Shown here one piece after another: positions 45,952 through 54,818 of a stretch of DNA of 64,000 nt. The stretch covers positions 181,451 to 245,450 of the forward strand of contig CAVTAL010000003.1 of the NCBI GenBank assembly GCA_963732635.1, given 5' to 3'. This DNA is from JAKFWF01 sp963732635 (GTDB taxonomy: Bacteria; Pseudomonadota; Alphaproteobacteria; Rhizobiales; Hyphomicrobiaceae). Each line of letters begins with the position of its first letter. Positions within the stretch are counted from its first letter, which is position 1. The translations under genes and the position numbers were made by a program. The notes beneath the pieces are model-generated. The model made no database searches. It saw nothing but the letters and a program-made list of their open reading frames with translations, and was not told the origin of the DNA.

Positions 45952-46440
45952 TTAGCGCAGCCAGGGAGCGGTGACGAACGGCGCGAACCAGGAGCCTGTG
46001 ATCGACATCGGCACGCCAAGGCCCTTCACGAAGACGACGACGCAGAATACGACCAGCGCAATGAGGCCTGCGGTCGCCTTCCAGTCGAAGCGGAACTCGC
46101 GGCTGGCGGCGGCGCTGGTGAGGCAAAGTGCCAGAAGCGCGACCACGATCCCGGCGCGCGGCAAAAGGAATGCGAACAGCGCGTTCGCAATCAAGATCAA
46201 GGCCATCGGCTTCCAAAGGATTTCGGTGATTGGTTCCCCCTTGGTGATGAACGAGCGCGCGAGGGACACGAAGCCGATCGTCACGAGGATGGCGGCGAGT
46301 ACAAGCGGGAAGTATCCGGGGCCCATTCGTCCGGCGGTGCCAAAGCGATAATTCTGGCCGACCCATAGGGCGGCCGCGCCGATGGCGACATAAATGAGCC
46401 CAGCCCAGAAGTCCTTGGGGCTAGAAATCCTTGACCGCAT
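45952..46440 (-). CDS. tctB: tripartite tricarboxylate transporter, small subunit TctB
   Basis: A 162-residue, four-helix TctB-type membrane protein: the first segment FWAGLIYVAIGAAALWVGQN is followed by TAGRMGPGYFPLVLAAILV, the family's recognisable block, and three further helices. ATG 46440 is first in its operon. The start lies about 100 bp downstream of the predicted minus-strand promoter 46576-46548. Confidence 0.88.
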   Translation of the reverse strand: MRSRISSPKDFWAGLIYVAIGAAALWVGQNYRFGTAGRMGPGYFPLVLAAILVTIGFVSLARSFITKGEPITEILWKPMALILIANALFAFLLPRAGIVVALLALCLTSAAASREFRFDWKATAGLIALVVFCVVVFVKGLGVPMSITGSWFAPFVTAPWLR

Positions 46441-46539
46441 GGCAGGCCTTTGCGAATCGGCGTTTCCTGTGTCGCCCTTGTTGGGCGATCGAAGATTGGT
46501 GAATATATACCGGCTGTCTTGCTGGTGGCGATGCCGCCT

Positions 46540-46613
46540 TTGCATCTTTCGTAGGTGGCGACGCGACAGCTGTCAATTTCGCTGATGCATTAGTTTGACA
46601 CCTTGATGCATTA
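46540..46613. promoter_or_regulatory. regulon promoter/operator module, copy A
   Basis: On the minus strand, TTGACA (46576-46571), a 17-bp spacer, then TACGAA (46553-46548) form a sigma-70-like promoter aimed at tctB. Two palindrome-like boxes TGATGCATTA lie at 46583-46592 and 46604-46613, start to start 21 bp, on the upstream side, facing the GntR gene. The same module, with the same internal spacings, recurs at 56992-57064. The two boxes are probably GntR-dimer sites. Confidence 0.75.
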
Positions 46614-46674
46614 GATCCTATCATCCTTGGGTTCGCTGGTTGGTTCGTGCCTTTTTGTCGCGACAAGTGATGCA

Positions 46675-47373
46675 ATGACACTCACTGCCACAAGAGGTGC
46701 GCGCGATCTCGATCCGTCGCGAGCTGCCGCCGCCCAGGTGTTCGAATGCCTGCGCGACATGATCATCTCGCTTGAATTGCCACCGGGGAGTGTGATCAAC
46801 CGGCAAGCGCTGCAGGCGCAGTTCGGGCTCAGCTCGACCCCGGTACGCGATGCACTGACGCGGTTGAGCGAAGAAGGCCTCGTCGAGATCTATCCGCAGA
46901 GCGCGACACGTGTCAGCCTGATCGACGTGACCAAGGCGCGTCAGGCCCAGTTCCTACGTCGCGCCGTCGAGCAGGAAGCGGTGCGTATTCTCTGCGCGGC
47001 ACCGGAGAAGGAGTTCGTGCCCGAGCTTCGTGCAATCATTGAAAAGCAGCGGCAGGAGGCCGAGCGTCTCGATTTCACGAACTTCTATGCGCTCGATCGC
47101 GATTTTCACCGCAGGCTCTACGAGGCGGCCGGCGCGCCGGATCTTTATACCCTGGTGCGCCAGCGCAGTGGCCATATCGATCGCATACGCCGCATAAATC
47201 TACCGGTTGCAGGCAAGATGCAGCAGATCATCCGCGACCACGGCCTGATCGTGAAGGCGGTTGCCGCCGGCGATGCCGCCAAGGCCCAGTTGCACGTGCG
47301 CGATCACCTGTCGCGCTCGCTGGCCTACAGTCAGGCGTTGCGCGACAAGCATCCGACCTATTTCACCGGTTGA
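46675..47373 (+). CDS. GntR family regulator, FadR/FCD type
   Basis: A 232-residue regulator. The winged-helix block is LRDMIISLELPPGSVINRQA followed by FGLSSTPVRDALTRLSEEGLV (residues about 26-66). The FCD ligand domain shows YALDRDFHRRLYEAAG and later DHGLIVKAVAAGDAAKAQLHVRDHL, with the metal-ligand Asp/His set typical of carboxylate-sensing FadR-like proteins. Start ATG 46675 is chosen over the longer frame from 46627. The gene faces tctB across copy A of the operator module, so it likely controls itself, tctBA-ilvD-rraA and the units behind copy B. Ligand unknown, probably a sugar acid or its dehydration product. Confidence 0.9.
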   Translation: MTLTATRGARDLDPSRAAAAQVFECLRDMIISLELPPGSVINRQALQAQFGLSSTPVRDALTRLSEEGLVEIYPQSATRVSLIDVTKARQAQFLRRAVEQEAVRILCAAPEKEFVPELRAIIEKQRQEAERLDFTNFYALDRDFHRRLYEAAGAPDLYTLVRQRSGHIDRIRRINLPVAGKMQQIIRDHGLIVKAVAAGDAAKAQLHVRDHLSRSLAYSQALRDKHPTYFTG

Positions 47374-48579
47374 TCACAAATCCTTCGCCGTGGTTCGACG
47401 TACCTTGGCGTCCTTACGCTTGAGGACTTTCGGGTCGAGCTTGGTGCCGATGCCGGCGCCTTTCGGCACCGTGATCATACCGTTCGAGATCGGCGGCAAC
47501 TCGGTGACGAAGCGGTGGTACCAGCCGTAGTAGAAGGCGCGCACGATCTCCTGCACCCAGCAGTTGCGGGTGTTGAGCGCGAGGTGCGTCGACACCAGCA
47601 ACGCGACCGGGCCGGTGCAATCATGGAACGCGACCGGCGTCTGGTATGGTTCGGCCATGGTCGCGATCTTCTTGGCTTCAGACACGCCGCCGCACCAGGT
47701 GACATCCATGATCAGCATCGACAAGGCTTCGAGTTCGAGCAGGTAGCGGAAGTCGGCGCGGCCGCCCCGCGTCTCGCCAACCGCAATCGGCGACGTAGTG
47801 GCGCGCGCCACTTCGCCGATCGAGTTCATATGCTCCATGAAAACCGGATCCTCGACCCACATAGGCGAGAATTCTTCCAGCGCCTGCGCGATCTTGATCG
47901 CCTGCGGCCGGCTCCACATCGAATGCAGCTCGTAGGCGACCTCCATTTTGTCGCCGCAGGCCTTTCGGATCTTCTCGAATGGCTCGAGGCCACGCTTCAG
48001 GTCGGCCTTGGAAATCCAGTGGCCTTGGCTGGCTTCGGCCGCATAATCAAGCGGCCAGATCTTCATATGATCGATGCCCATTTCGAGCAGCGATAGGGCA
48101 AGTTCATCGGCGTTGTTGAGGAAGGCGTTCAGGTCCTCGTACTGGCCTTTCTTCGCATCAATGCCGAAGTTGGCGGTGCCCTGGGTTGGCTTCGTCTGCA
48201 CGTAGGAATAGCCGGCGCAGGTGTTGTAGACCTTGATACTGTCGCGCACCCGGCCACCGAGCAAATCACACAGCGGCAGGTTCGCGGCTTGACCGAGAAT
48301 ATCCCACAGCGCGATGTCGATTGCCGATCGCCCGCGCATTTCCGCACTCGCAGATGAGAACCCGACATAGCCCGTCAGTGCGGCCTGGATGCCCTCGACG
48401 TTGCGCGGGTCGCGTCCCATCAGCGCATTGGCAATAATGCCGTGGATGTGCGCCTCGGCCGCTTCCGGGCCATAAAAAGTTTCGCCGAGACCGACGAGGC
48501 CCTCGTCGGTGTGCACTTGAACCCAAAGAAGGTTCGGAAATTCGCCGACCCTGACGGTCTCGATGGCGGTGACTTTCAT
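47374..48579 (-). CDS. enolase-superfamily sugar-acid dehydratase (mandelate racemase-like)
   Basis: A 401-residue member of the mandelate racemase/muconate lactonizing group. Metal and catalytic positions follow galactonate/mannonate dehydratases: VAYELHSMW (acidic ligand plus His two residues on), MWVEDPV (Glu), AVGETRGG (Glu) and AFHDCTGP (His). KIWPLDYAAE sits where the upstream acid/base residue lies. It would dehydrate an aldonic or aldaric acid. Stop codons of this gene and the convergent GntR gene abut. It ends a minus-strand run SDR-hydroxyacid dehydrogenase-dehydratase. Confidence 0.88.
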   Translation of the reverse strand: MKVTAIETVRVGEFPNLLWVQVHTDEGLVGLGETFYGPEAAEAHIHGIIANALMGRDPRNVEGIQAALTGYVGFSSASAEMRGRSAIDIALWDILGQAANLPLCDLLGGRVRDSIKVYNTCAGYSYVQTKPTQGTANFGIDAKKGQYEDLNAFLNNADELALSLLEMGIDHMKIWPLDYAAEASQGHWISKADLKRGLEPFEKIRKACGDKMEVAYELHSMWSRPQAIKIAQALEEFSPMWVEDPVFMEHMNSIGEVARATTSPIAVGETRGGRADFRYLLELEALSMLIMDVTWCGGVSEAKKIATMAEPYQTPVAFHDCTGPVALLVSTHLALNTRNCWVQEIVRAFYYGWYHRFVTELPPISNGMITVPKGAGIGTKLDPKVLKRKDAKVRRTTAKDL

Positions 48580-48599
48580 GGGTGGAACTCCGACGCAAA

Positions 48600-49570
48600 T
48601 CAGACAATGACATTGACGAGGGGCTCGCCGTTGGCGAGGCGGCGGATGTTGTCGGCGATGGTCTGCTGGCGCCGGCGGATGGTGCCGTGCGTCCAGCCGC
48701 TCATGTGCGGGGTCATCACGAGGTTGGTCAGCTCGTGGAACGGCAGCTTGCTCGGCTGACCATTCGGATTGGCCGGCGTCGGATAGTCGTACCAGGTGTC
48801 GATGATGGCGCCGCCGATGCGGTTGGATTTCAATGCGTCGAACAGTGCGGCCTCGTCGATCACCGGTCCGCGGCCAACGTTGAGGATGATGGCGTCGGCG
48901 CGCATGGCGGCAAGTTCTTTCGCACCAACGATGCCCTTGGTTGCATCGATAAATGGCAGCGACACGACGACCGCGTCGACGGCCCCCATGAAGGATGGGA
49001 GGCTATCGAGGCCGAAGCTCCGGTCGACCAGCGGGGACGCGGCCACTGGCGAGCGGTTCGCCACCACCACCCTCATGCCGAAACGCCTTGGCACGCGCCG
49101 CGATTGCCTTGCCAATGTGGCCGAAGCCCAACAGACCGATGGTCTGATCGCCAAGCTCGGTGCGCATTGCGTCCGAGCGCCCGGCCCAGTATCGCCACTC
49201 TCCTTTGCGTAACCGTAGGTCGGCGTCGACCAGCGGCACATGGCGAGAAAGCAGCGCCGTCATGACATATTCGGCGATGGCGTTCTCGTGGCCGAAAGCG
49301 TTGCAGAGTTGCGCGTGAGCTGGCAAGCGCTTGGCGTCTATCGCGTCGGTACCGGCCGCCGGTGCGTGAAACAACCGCAGCCTGGCTGGAACGGGTTCCG
49401 AAGCGCCGAGCTTGTTACCGACGATCACGTCGGCAGACGCGTAGTGGTCGCGCTCGCCCGGCTGTGTCGAGCGTATCAGAGAGATCGAATATCTCGTGTA
49501 CGCCTTCGAGCATAGCCTCGAAGCCTGTACGGAAGTTACCGGCGTTGGCGCCGTGGAAAACGATTTTCAT
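48600..49570 (-). pseudogene. D-2-hydroxyacid dehydrogenase, two +1 frameshifts
   Basis: From ATG 49570 the N-terminal domain reads FHGANAGNFRTGFEAMLEGV and then shifts at the GGG/CCC near 49457. The middle (VIVGNKLGASEPVPARLRLF, then LGDQTIGLLGFGHIGKAIAA, the NAD-binding GxGxxG) shifts again in the AAA/TTT at 49081-49083. The C-terminal frame (RVVVANRSPV, DAIILNVGRGPVIDEAALFD, GGAIIDTWYDYPTP, TPHMSGWTHGTI) ends at 48600. All catalytic regions, including the Arg/Glu/His set, are present across the frames, so the enzyme may be functional if the insertions are sequencing errors. Likely role: reduction of hydroxypyruvate, glyoxylate or a related 2-keto acid. Confidence 0.8.
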
Positions 49571-49580
49571 ATATTGATCC

Positions 49581-50342
49581 TCACAGCACCGAGATCATGC
49601 CGCCATCGACGTAGATGATCTGGCCGTTGACGTAGTCGGACGCAGCCGAGGCCAGAAACACCGCCGCGCCGACCAGTTCCTCCGGCTTGCCCCAGCGCTT
49701 CTGCGGCGTGCGGCCCTTGACCCAGGCATCGAACGTCGGGTTCGAAATCAGCGCCTCGTTCATATCGGTTATCATGTAGCCGGGGCCGATAGCGTTGGCC
49801 TGGATGCCGCTCGCGCCCCATTCGGCCGCCATCGCCTTGGTCAGCAGTTTGATACCGCCTTTCGATACAGTGTAGGGCGCGACCGTGGCGCGGGCGAGTT
49901 CGCTGGTCAGCGAGCCGATGTTGATCACCTTGCCGCGACCGCGTGGCACCATCCGTTTAGCCGCTTCCCGGCCGATGACGAAGGCGCTGGTCAGGTTGGT
50001 GTCGATGACGCGACGCCAGTCGGCGGTTTCAAGTTCCAGCATAGGCTTGCGGAACTGGATGCCGGCGTTGTTGACCAGGATATCGATCTCGACGCCAGCC
50101 TTGTCGAGTGCGGCGAAGGCTTTCAAGATCGCTGGCTCGTCGGTGACGTCGAAGGCGCAGGGCAGGGCCTGATGGCCGGCGGCCTTGAACTCGGCAACGG
50201 CTTCATCGACCTTGGTGGGGTTAGTGCCGTTGACGACGATGCGGGCACCGGCCTGTGCCAATCCTTCCGCCATCGCCCGGCCAAGGCCGCGCGACGAGCC
50301 GGTGACGAGGGCCGTGCGGCCGGTGAGATCGAACAGTTTCAT
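49581..50342 (-). CDS. SDR-family oxidoreductase, gluconate 5-dehydrogenase-like
   Basis: A 253-residue short-chain dehydrogenase. ALVTGSSRGLGRAMAEGLAQ is the NAD(P)-binding TGxxxGxG, ILVNNAGIQFRKPM the NNAG motif, VINIGSLTSELARATVAPYTVSKGG carries the catalytic Ser-Tyr-Lys, and the end VNGQIIYVDGGMI is typical. By overall pattern it resembles IdnO-type sugar-acid dehydrogenases, but specificity is inferred. It starts at ATG 50342, 10 bp before the hydroxyacid dehydrogenase, so the two are co-transcribed. Confidence 0.9.
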   Translation of the reverse strand: MKLFDLTGRTALVTGSSRGLGRAMAEGLAQAGARIVVNGTNPTKVDEAVAEFKAAGHQALPCAFDVTDEPAILKAFAALDKAGVEIDILVNNAGIQFRKPMLELETADWRRVIDTNLTSAFVIGREAAKRMVPRGRGKVINIGSLTSELARATVAPYTVSKGGIKLLTKAMAAEWGASGIQANAIGPGYMITDMNEALISNPTFDAWVKGRTPQKRWGKPEELVGAAVFLASAASDYVNGQIIYVDGGMISVL

Positions 50343-50382
50343 GGGAGCCTCGTGTCTTGATTTGAGCATCGATCGGGGAACT

Positions 50383-50487
50383 GTAGGTTGGGTTAGACCG
50401 GCCCACTCGCCGGTCGTAACCCAACGACTTGTCCAAGCCGAAAAATGTTGGGTTACGCTGCCGAAGTGGGCAGCTAACCCAACCTAC
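50383..50487. repeat. REPIN-like double palindrome, GTAGGTTGGGTTAG type
   Basis: Outer arms GTAGGTTGGGTTAG at 50383-50396 and its exact complement at 50474-50487, with an inner 10-bp pair GTAACCCAAC (50416-50425) / GTTGGGTTAC (50447-50456). It separates dppF-like and SDR genes. The architecture equals that of the element at 58840-58935. Confidence 0.8.
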
Positions 50488-50526
50488 GCCGGATCAGGCG
50501 TTTCTCAACATGTTTGCCCACTCCAT

Positions 50527-51540
50527 CTACGTTACACCCGTAAGCTTCAGCGTTTCGGCATGATGGCAGGCGACCTTGTGGTTTGGCGCGAGTGCCCGCA
50601 CCATTGGCGTCTCGGCTTTGCAATGGTCAGTGGCGTAGCGGCAGCGCGGGTGGAAGGCGCAACCCGACGGCGCGTTGGCCGGATCGGCGACCTCGCCCTT
50701 CAGGATGATGCGCTCGGTGCGCTTGCCGGGATCGGGCTTCGGCACAGCCGACAGCAGCGCCTCTGTGTAGGGATGCTTCGGCGTGTTGAACAGGGCATTG
50801 GTCGGGGCTTCCTCGACGATGCGTCCGACGTACATCACGGCGACACGGTCGCTCATATGCTTCACGACAGATAGGTCATGCGCGACGAACAGGTAGGACA
50901 GACCCAGCCGCTCCTGCAACTCCAGCATCAAGTTGACGATCTGCGCCTGGACCGACACATCGAGCGCCGACACGGGCTCGTCGGCAACGACGAGGCTCGG
51001 GTTCAGAGCCAACGCGCGGGCGATGCCGATGCGCTGCCGCTGGCCACCCGAGAAGGCGTGCGGGAAGCGATTGAGATAGGCTTTGGGCAGCTTGACGAGA
51101 TCGAGCAGTTCCTCGACCCGGGCGCGGCGGCTCTCCGCCGTGCCGACGTTGTTGACCAGCATCGGCTCGGCAATGATGTCGCCGACCATCATGCGCGGGT
51201 TGAGCGATGAGAACGGGTCCTGGAAAATCATCTGCATGTGCTGGCGTACGGACGCCAATCCCGCACGGTCGTATTGCGCGACATCAGCCAACGGACCGTC
51301 GCCAGTGCGGAAGCGGATGGCGCCGGAAGTTGGCTTCAAGGCGCGCACAATGCAGCGCGATACCGTAGTCTTGCCGCAGCCGGACTCACCAACCAGTGAA
51401 AGGGTCTCGCCCTTCTTGATGGAGAGGCTGACGCCATCGACAGCCTTCACCGCGCCGACCACCTTGCGCAAAAAGCCGCGGCGGATCGGGAAGTGCTTCT
51501 TGAGGTCCTCGACCTCAAGCACGTTGGTATTGTCGCTCAT
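50527..51540 (-). CDS. dipeptide/oligopeptide-type ABC importer, ATP-binding protein (DppF/OppF-like)
   Basis: A 337-residue ATPase with Walker A LVGESGCGKTTVSRC, signature FSGGQRQRIGIARALAL, Walker B VVADEPVSALDVSVQ and switch VAHDLSVVKHMSD. The C-terminal oligo_HPY extension carries the four-cysteine GCAFHPRCRYATDHC region. ATG 51540 overlaps the stop of the DppD-like gene by 4 bp, marking coupling. This importer family also carries oligosaccharides in Rhizobiales, which suits the sugar-acid locus. Confidence 0.93.
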   Translation of the reverse strand: MSDNTNVLEVEDLKKHFPIRRGFLRKVVGAVKAVDGVSLSIKKGETLSLVGESGCGKTTVSRCIVRALKPTSGAIRFRTGDGPLADVAQYDRAGLASVRQHMQMIFQDPFSSLNPRMMVGDIIAEPMLVNNVGTAESRRARVEELLDLVKLPKAYLNRFPHAFSGGQRQRIGIARALALNPSLVVADEPVSALDVSVQAQIVNLMLELQERLGLSYLFVAHDLSVVKHMSDRVAVMYVGRIVEEAPTNALFNTPKHPYTEALLSAVPKPDPGKRTERIILKGEVADPANAPSGCAFHPRCRYATDHCKAETPMVRALAPNHKVACHHAETLKLTGVT

Positions 51541-52581
51541 GCCGGCACCCGGGTCGCGGCCTTGGCCGGGGAATAGAGAAAGCAACTGACGGCGGTCTTG
51601 TCGTCGACCTGGGTCAGCGGCGGCAATTCGACATCGCAGTGCCCCTTAACCGCATCGCCACAGCGTGGGTGGAACGGGCACCCCTTGGGGCGATTGTAGG
51701 GATGCGGGATCGACCCCTCGATTGTTTCCAGCTTGGAGCGTGGCGTCGCCAGGACCGAGGGAATGGAGCGCAGCAACGCGCGGGTATAGGGATGGCGGGG
51801 CGCGTGGAAGATCTGCTCGACCGGGCCGCGCTCGACGATCCGGCCGAGATACATGACGGCGACGTCATCAGCCATTTCGGCGATCACGCCCATGTCGTGG
51901 GTGATCAGGATTACCGACAGGCCGCGTTCGCGCTGCAGCGAGCGCAACAGGTCGAGGACCTGTGCCTGCGTGGTGACATCAAGCGCGGTGGTCGGTTCAT
52001 CTGCAATCAGGATGCGCGGATCGCAGGCGAGAGCCATCGCGATCATGACCCGCTGGCGCAGGCCGCCTGACAGTTGGAACGGGTACTCGTCGATCCGTCG
52101 TTCTGGGTTCGGAATGCCGACCAGACGCAGGAGTTCGAGCGTGCGCTCGCGCGCCACCTTTTTGTCCGGCTTGTCGGCGTGCTCAATAATGGCCTCGCCA
52201 ATCTGGTTGCCGACGGTGTAGTGCGCCGACAGCGAGGTCATCGGCTCCTGGAAGATCAGCGCGATCTCCTTGCCGCGGATCTTGCGCATCTCACGGCCCT
52301 TGGGGTCGAGCTTGGCGAGATCTACTGGGTCTGCCTCGTTTCGATTGAGCCACATCTCGCCGCTAGCAATGCATTCCGGGCCGCTCCAGGATTTGCAGGA
52401 TCGAGCGAGTGGTGACGCTCTTGCCGCAGCCGGATTCGCCGACGATGCCGAGCGTCTTGCCGGCGTAGAGGTCGAAGCTCGCGCCGTCGACAGCGCGCAC
52501 GATTCCCTCGTCCTGAACGAACTGAGTTTCGAGGTTGCGAACCGACAGTAGCGGCTTTGCCGACATGGGTGTCTCAGCCAT
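51537..52581 (-). pseudogene. oligopeptide-type ABC importer, ATP-binding protein (DppD/OppD-like), frameshifted
   Basis: From ATG 52581 the frame reads RNLETQFVQDEGIVRAVDGA and Walker A GIVGESGCGKSVTTRSI, then meets a stop after LQILERPGMHC. Removing one base from the CCC at 52378-52380 restores ERPECIASGEMWLNRNEA and leads to signature LSGGLRQRVMIAMALAC, Walker B ILIADEPTTALDVTTQ and the oligo_HPY region GCPFHPRCGDAVKGHC. The downstream frame is open from 53222, but that part is a shadow of the permease. All motifs survive, so an insertion error is plausible. The start overlaps the DppC-like stop by 8 bp. Confidence 0.85.
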
Positions 52582-53731
52582 AGGGGTCGGCCGCGTCGCG
52601 CAGTCCGTCGCCCAGGAAGTTGAAAGCGAGAATGACGATGATCACCGGGATCGCCGCCAACAGCAGCCACGGTGCAATCGCCAGCGTCTGGATACTCTGG
52701 GCGTCCTGCAGCAGGATGCCCCAGCTTATGGCGGGCGGCCTGAGGCCGAGCCCGAGGAAGCTGAGACTCGTTTCGGAGATGATCATCGCCGGTAGCGCCA
52801 ATGACACGGCGGCGATGATGTGGCTCGTGAACGACGGCAGCATGTGCCGGAAAATGATGCGCATGCGCGACGCCCCCATCAGGTCGGCGGCGACGATGAA
52901 GTCCTCCTCGCGCAGCGACAGGAAGCGGCCGCGCACGACGCGAGCAAGGTCGGTCCAGCCGATCAGTGAAATGATGATGGTGATAGCGAAATAGACCTGC
53001 GCTGACGACCAGGTGTTGGGCAGTGCGGCGGCGAGCCCCATCCACAGCGGAATGGTCGGGATCGAGCGGACGAGTTCGATCAGGCGTTGGATCGCGGTGT
53101 CGACGGTGCCGCCGTAGAGGCCAGATATGCCGCCGAACAGGATGCCGAGGAACAGGCTGATGGTCACGCCTGCGAGTCCGATCACCAGCGATACGCGTGT
53201 CGCCACCATCAGTCTCGACCACAGGTCGCGGCCCTGCACATCGGAGCCCAGCAGGAACAGTCCGTTCTCCGGTGTCGAGGTGTCGAAACCGAGCAGGTGG
53301 CGATTGCTCGGAATCAAGCCGAACAGATGGTAGGGGTAGCCTTCGGCGAAGAACTTCACATAGACCTTGCGCTCGGGATCGACTTTGTAGACGAGCTTGA
53401 AGCTCTTCATGTCGCGTACGCCCTTGAGGCCGTGTACGTAAGGGCGGAACGAGCCGTCGGAATCGAACCAGCTGATGGTCTGCGGCGGGATGTAGCCCCT
53501 TCGCGAGTCGCTTGCTTCAGGATCGGTGTAGGCGAGGAAGTCGGCGAAGATCGCGATCAGATAAAACAGCGCCACCACAAACAGGCTCAGCACCGCCAGC
53601 TTGTGCTTCTTGAAGCGCCACCAGATTAGCTGGCGTTGCGTTGCAACCGCGATGCGGTCCTCGGCATCGACGGCCTTGGTTTCGGGCGCGCGTCCCATTA
53701 GGCGATTGGCAAGACCGGCGAAGGTGCTCAT
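52574..53731 (-). CDS. oligopeptide-type ABC importer, permease (DppC/OppC-like)
   Basis: A 385-residue permease, longer than usual because a roughly 100-residue periplasmic insertion follows the first helix (RGYIPPQTISWFDSDGSFRP and on to VYVKFFAEGYPYHLFG). The binding-protein-dependent permease domain is LLGSDVQGRDLWSRLMVATRVS, with the EAA loop VAADLMGASRMRIIFRHMLP. The insertion is typical of the long-permease branch seen with long SBPs. ATG 53731 overlaps the DppB-like stop by 4 bp. Confidence 0.92.
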   Translation of the reverse strand: MSTFAGLANRLMGRAPETKAVDAEDRIAVATQRQLIWWRFKKHKLAVLSLFVVALFYLIAIFADFLAYTDPEASDSRRGYIPPQTISWFDSDGSFRPYVHGLKGVRDMKSFKLVYKVDPERKVYVKFFAEGYPYHLFGLIPSNRHLLGFDTSTPENGLFLLGSDVQGRDLWSRLMVATRVSLVIGLAGVTISLFLGILFGGISGLYGGTVDTAIQRLIELVRSIPTIPLWMGLAAALPNTWSSAQVYFAITIIISLIGWTDLARVVRGRFLSLREEDFIVAADLMGASRMRIIFRHMLPSFTSHIIAAVSLALPAMIISETSLSFLGLGLRPPAISWGILLQDAQSIQTLAIAPWLLLAAIPVIIVILAFNFLGDGLRDAADPYG

Positions 53732-54724
53732 CCCTGGTCCACCTGATGGCGAATGCGTGGGTCGATCCACATCAGGACGAGATCGGATATGAACGTGCCG
53801 ACCACGGTCAGTGCGCCGAGCAGCAAGACAATAGTGCCGGCAAGATACATGTCCTGGGCGATCAGCGCCGATAGCAGCACCGGTCCGACCGTCGGCAGGC
53901 TCATTACCAGACTGATGATGATGCTGCCCGAAACGAGATAGGGAAACAGGTAGGCGAGGGTCGAGGCGAACGGGTTCAAGGCCGCCCGAACCGGATACTT
54001 CAGGATCACCCGCATTTCGCTTAAGCCCTTGGCGCGGGCGGTGACGACGTAGGGTTTGCGGAGTTCATCGAGCAGGTTCGCCCGCATGATGCGGATCAAC
54101 TGGGCGGTGCCGGCGATGGCGAGGATCAGGGCCGGCAGCGGCAGATGCCACATCAGGTCGACGAACTTGGCCCAGCCCCATGGCGCCAGTTCCATTTCGG
54201 CCGAGAACAGGCCGCCGACGTTGGCGCCGAACCAGCGGAATGAGACATAGAGAATGATCAGCGCCAGCAGGAAGTTTGGCACCGCCAAGCCGATGAAGCC
54301 GAGCGTGGTGATGACGTAGTCGCCGACCGAGTATTGCCGGACCGCCGAATAGATGCCGATCGGCAGCGCGAGGCCCCAGGTCAGCAAGCAGGGCCGCGAA
54401 TGACAAAACCACCGTCATCCACAGCCGATCGCCGAGCACTTCCGAAACCGGCCTCTGCCATTCCATCGACTCGCCGAAGTCGCCCTTCAGCATGCGGCCC
54501 ATCCATTTGGCATACTGCACCGCATACGACTGATCTAAGCCGTAAAGCTTGCGCAAGCCCTCGGCCTCTGCCGCCGATACGGAGGAACCACTCGCTGACA
54601 GTCGGGCGATATATGCGTCGACGAAATCGCCCGGCGGCAACTGGATGATGATGAACGACAGCACCGTGATCGCCCACATGGTGACGAACGCGAGAGCCAG
54701 GCGTCGGGTGATGAATGAGAGCAT
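53728..54724 (-). pseudogene. oligopeptide-type ABC importer, permease (DppB/OppB-like), frameshifted
   Basis: From ATG 54724 (MLSFITRRLALAFVTMWAIT) the frame is normal through LDQSYAVQYAKWMGRMLKGD to VVLSFAALL, then shifts at the GGGC/CCC near 54389-54393. One base on, TWGLALPIGIYSAVRQYSVG continues through GFIGLAVPNFLLALIILYVS, the EAA loop and the LVMSLPTVGPVLLSALIAQD block to the stop at 53728. One extra C explains everything. A long hairpin lies between this gene and the binding-protein gene. Confidence 0.85.
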
Positions 54725-54734
54725 CTTGAAATCA

Positions 54735-54809
54735 CAAAGTCGCCAAATCGTGAAATCGGGGTGGCCGCTTGATGAAACACGACCTGCCGACTTCACGACC
54801 TTGCGACTT
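54735..54809 (-). repeat. intercistronic hairpin between binding-protein and permease genes
   Basis: Imperfect 23-nt arms at 54735-54759 and 54787-54809. Read as minus-strand RNA, 22 of 23 positions pair (three as G-U), leaving one mismatch. It could stabilise the binding-protein mRNA end, as at other importer operons, or attenuate the permeases. Its units resemble those at 24,070 and 10,360. Confidence 0.7.
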
Positions 54810-54818
54810 CACGCTCCC

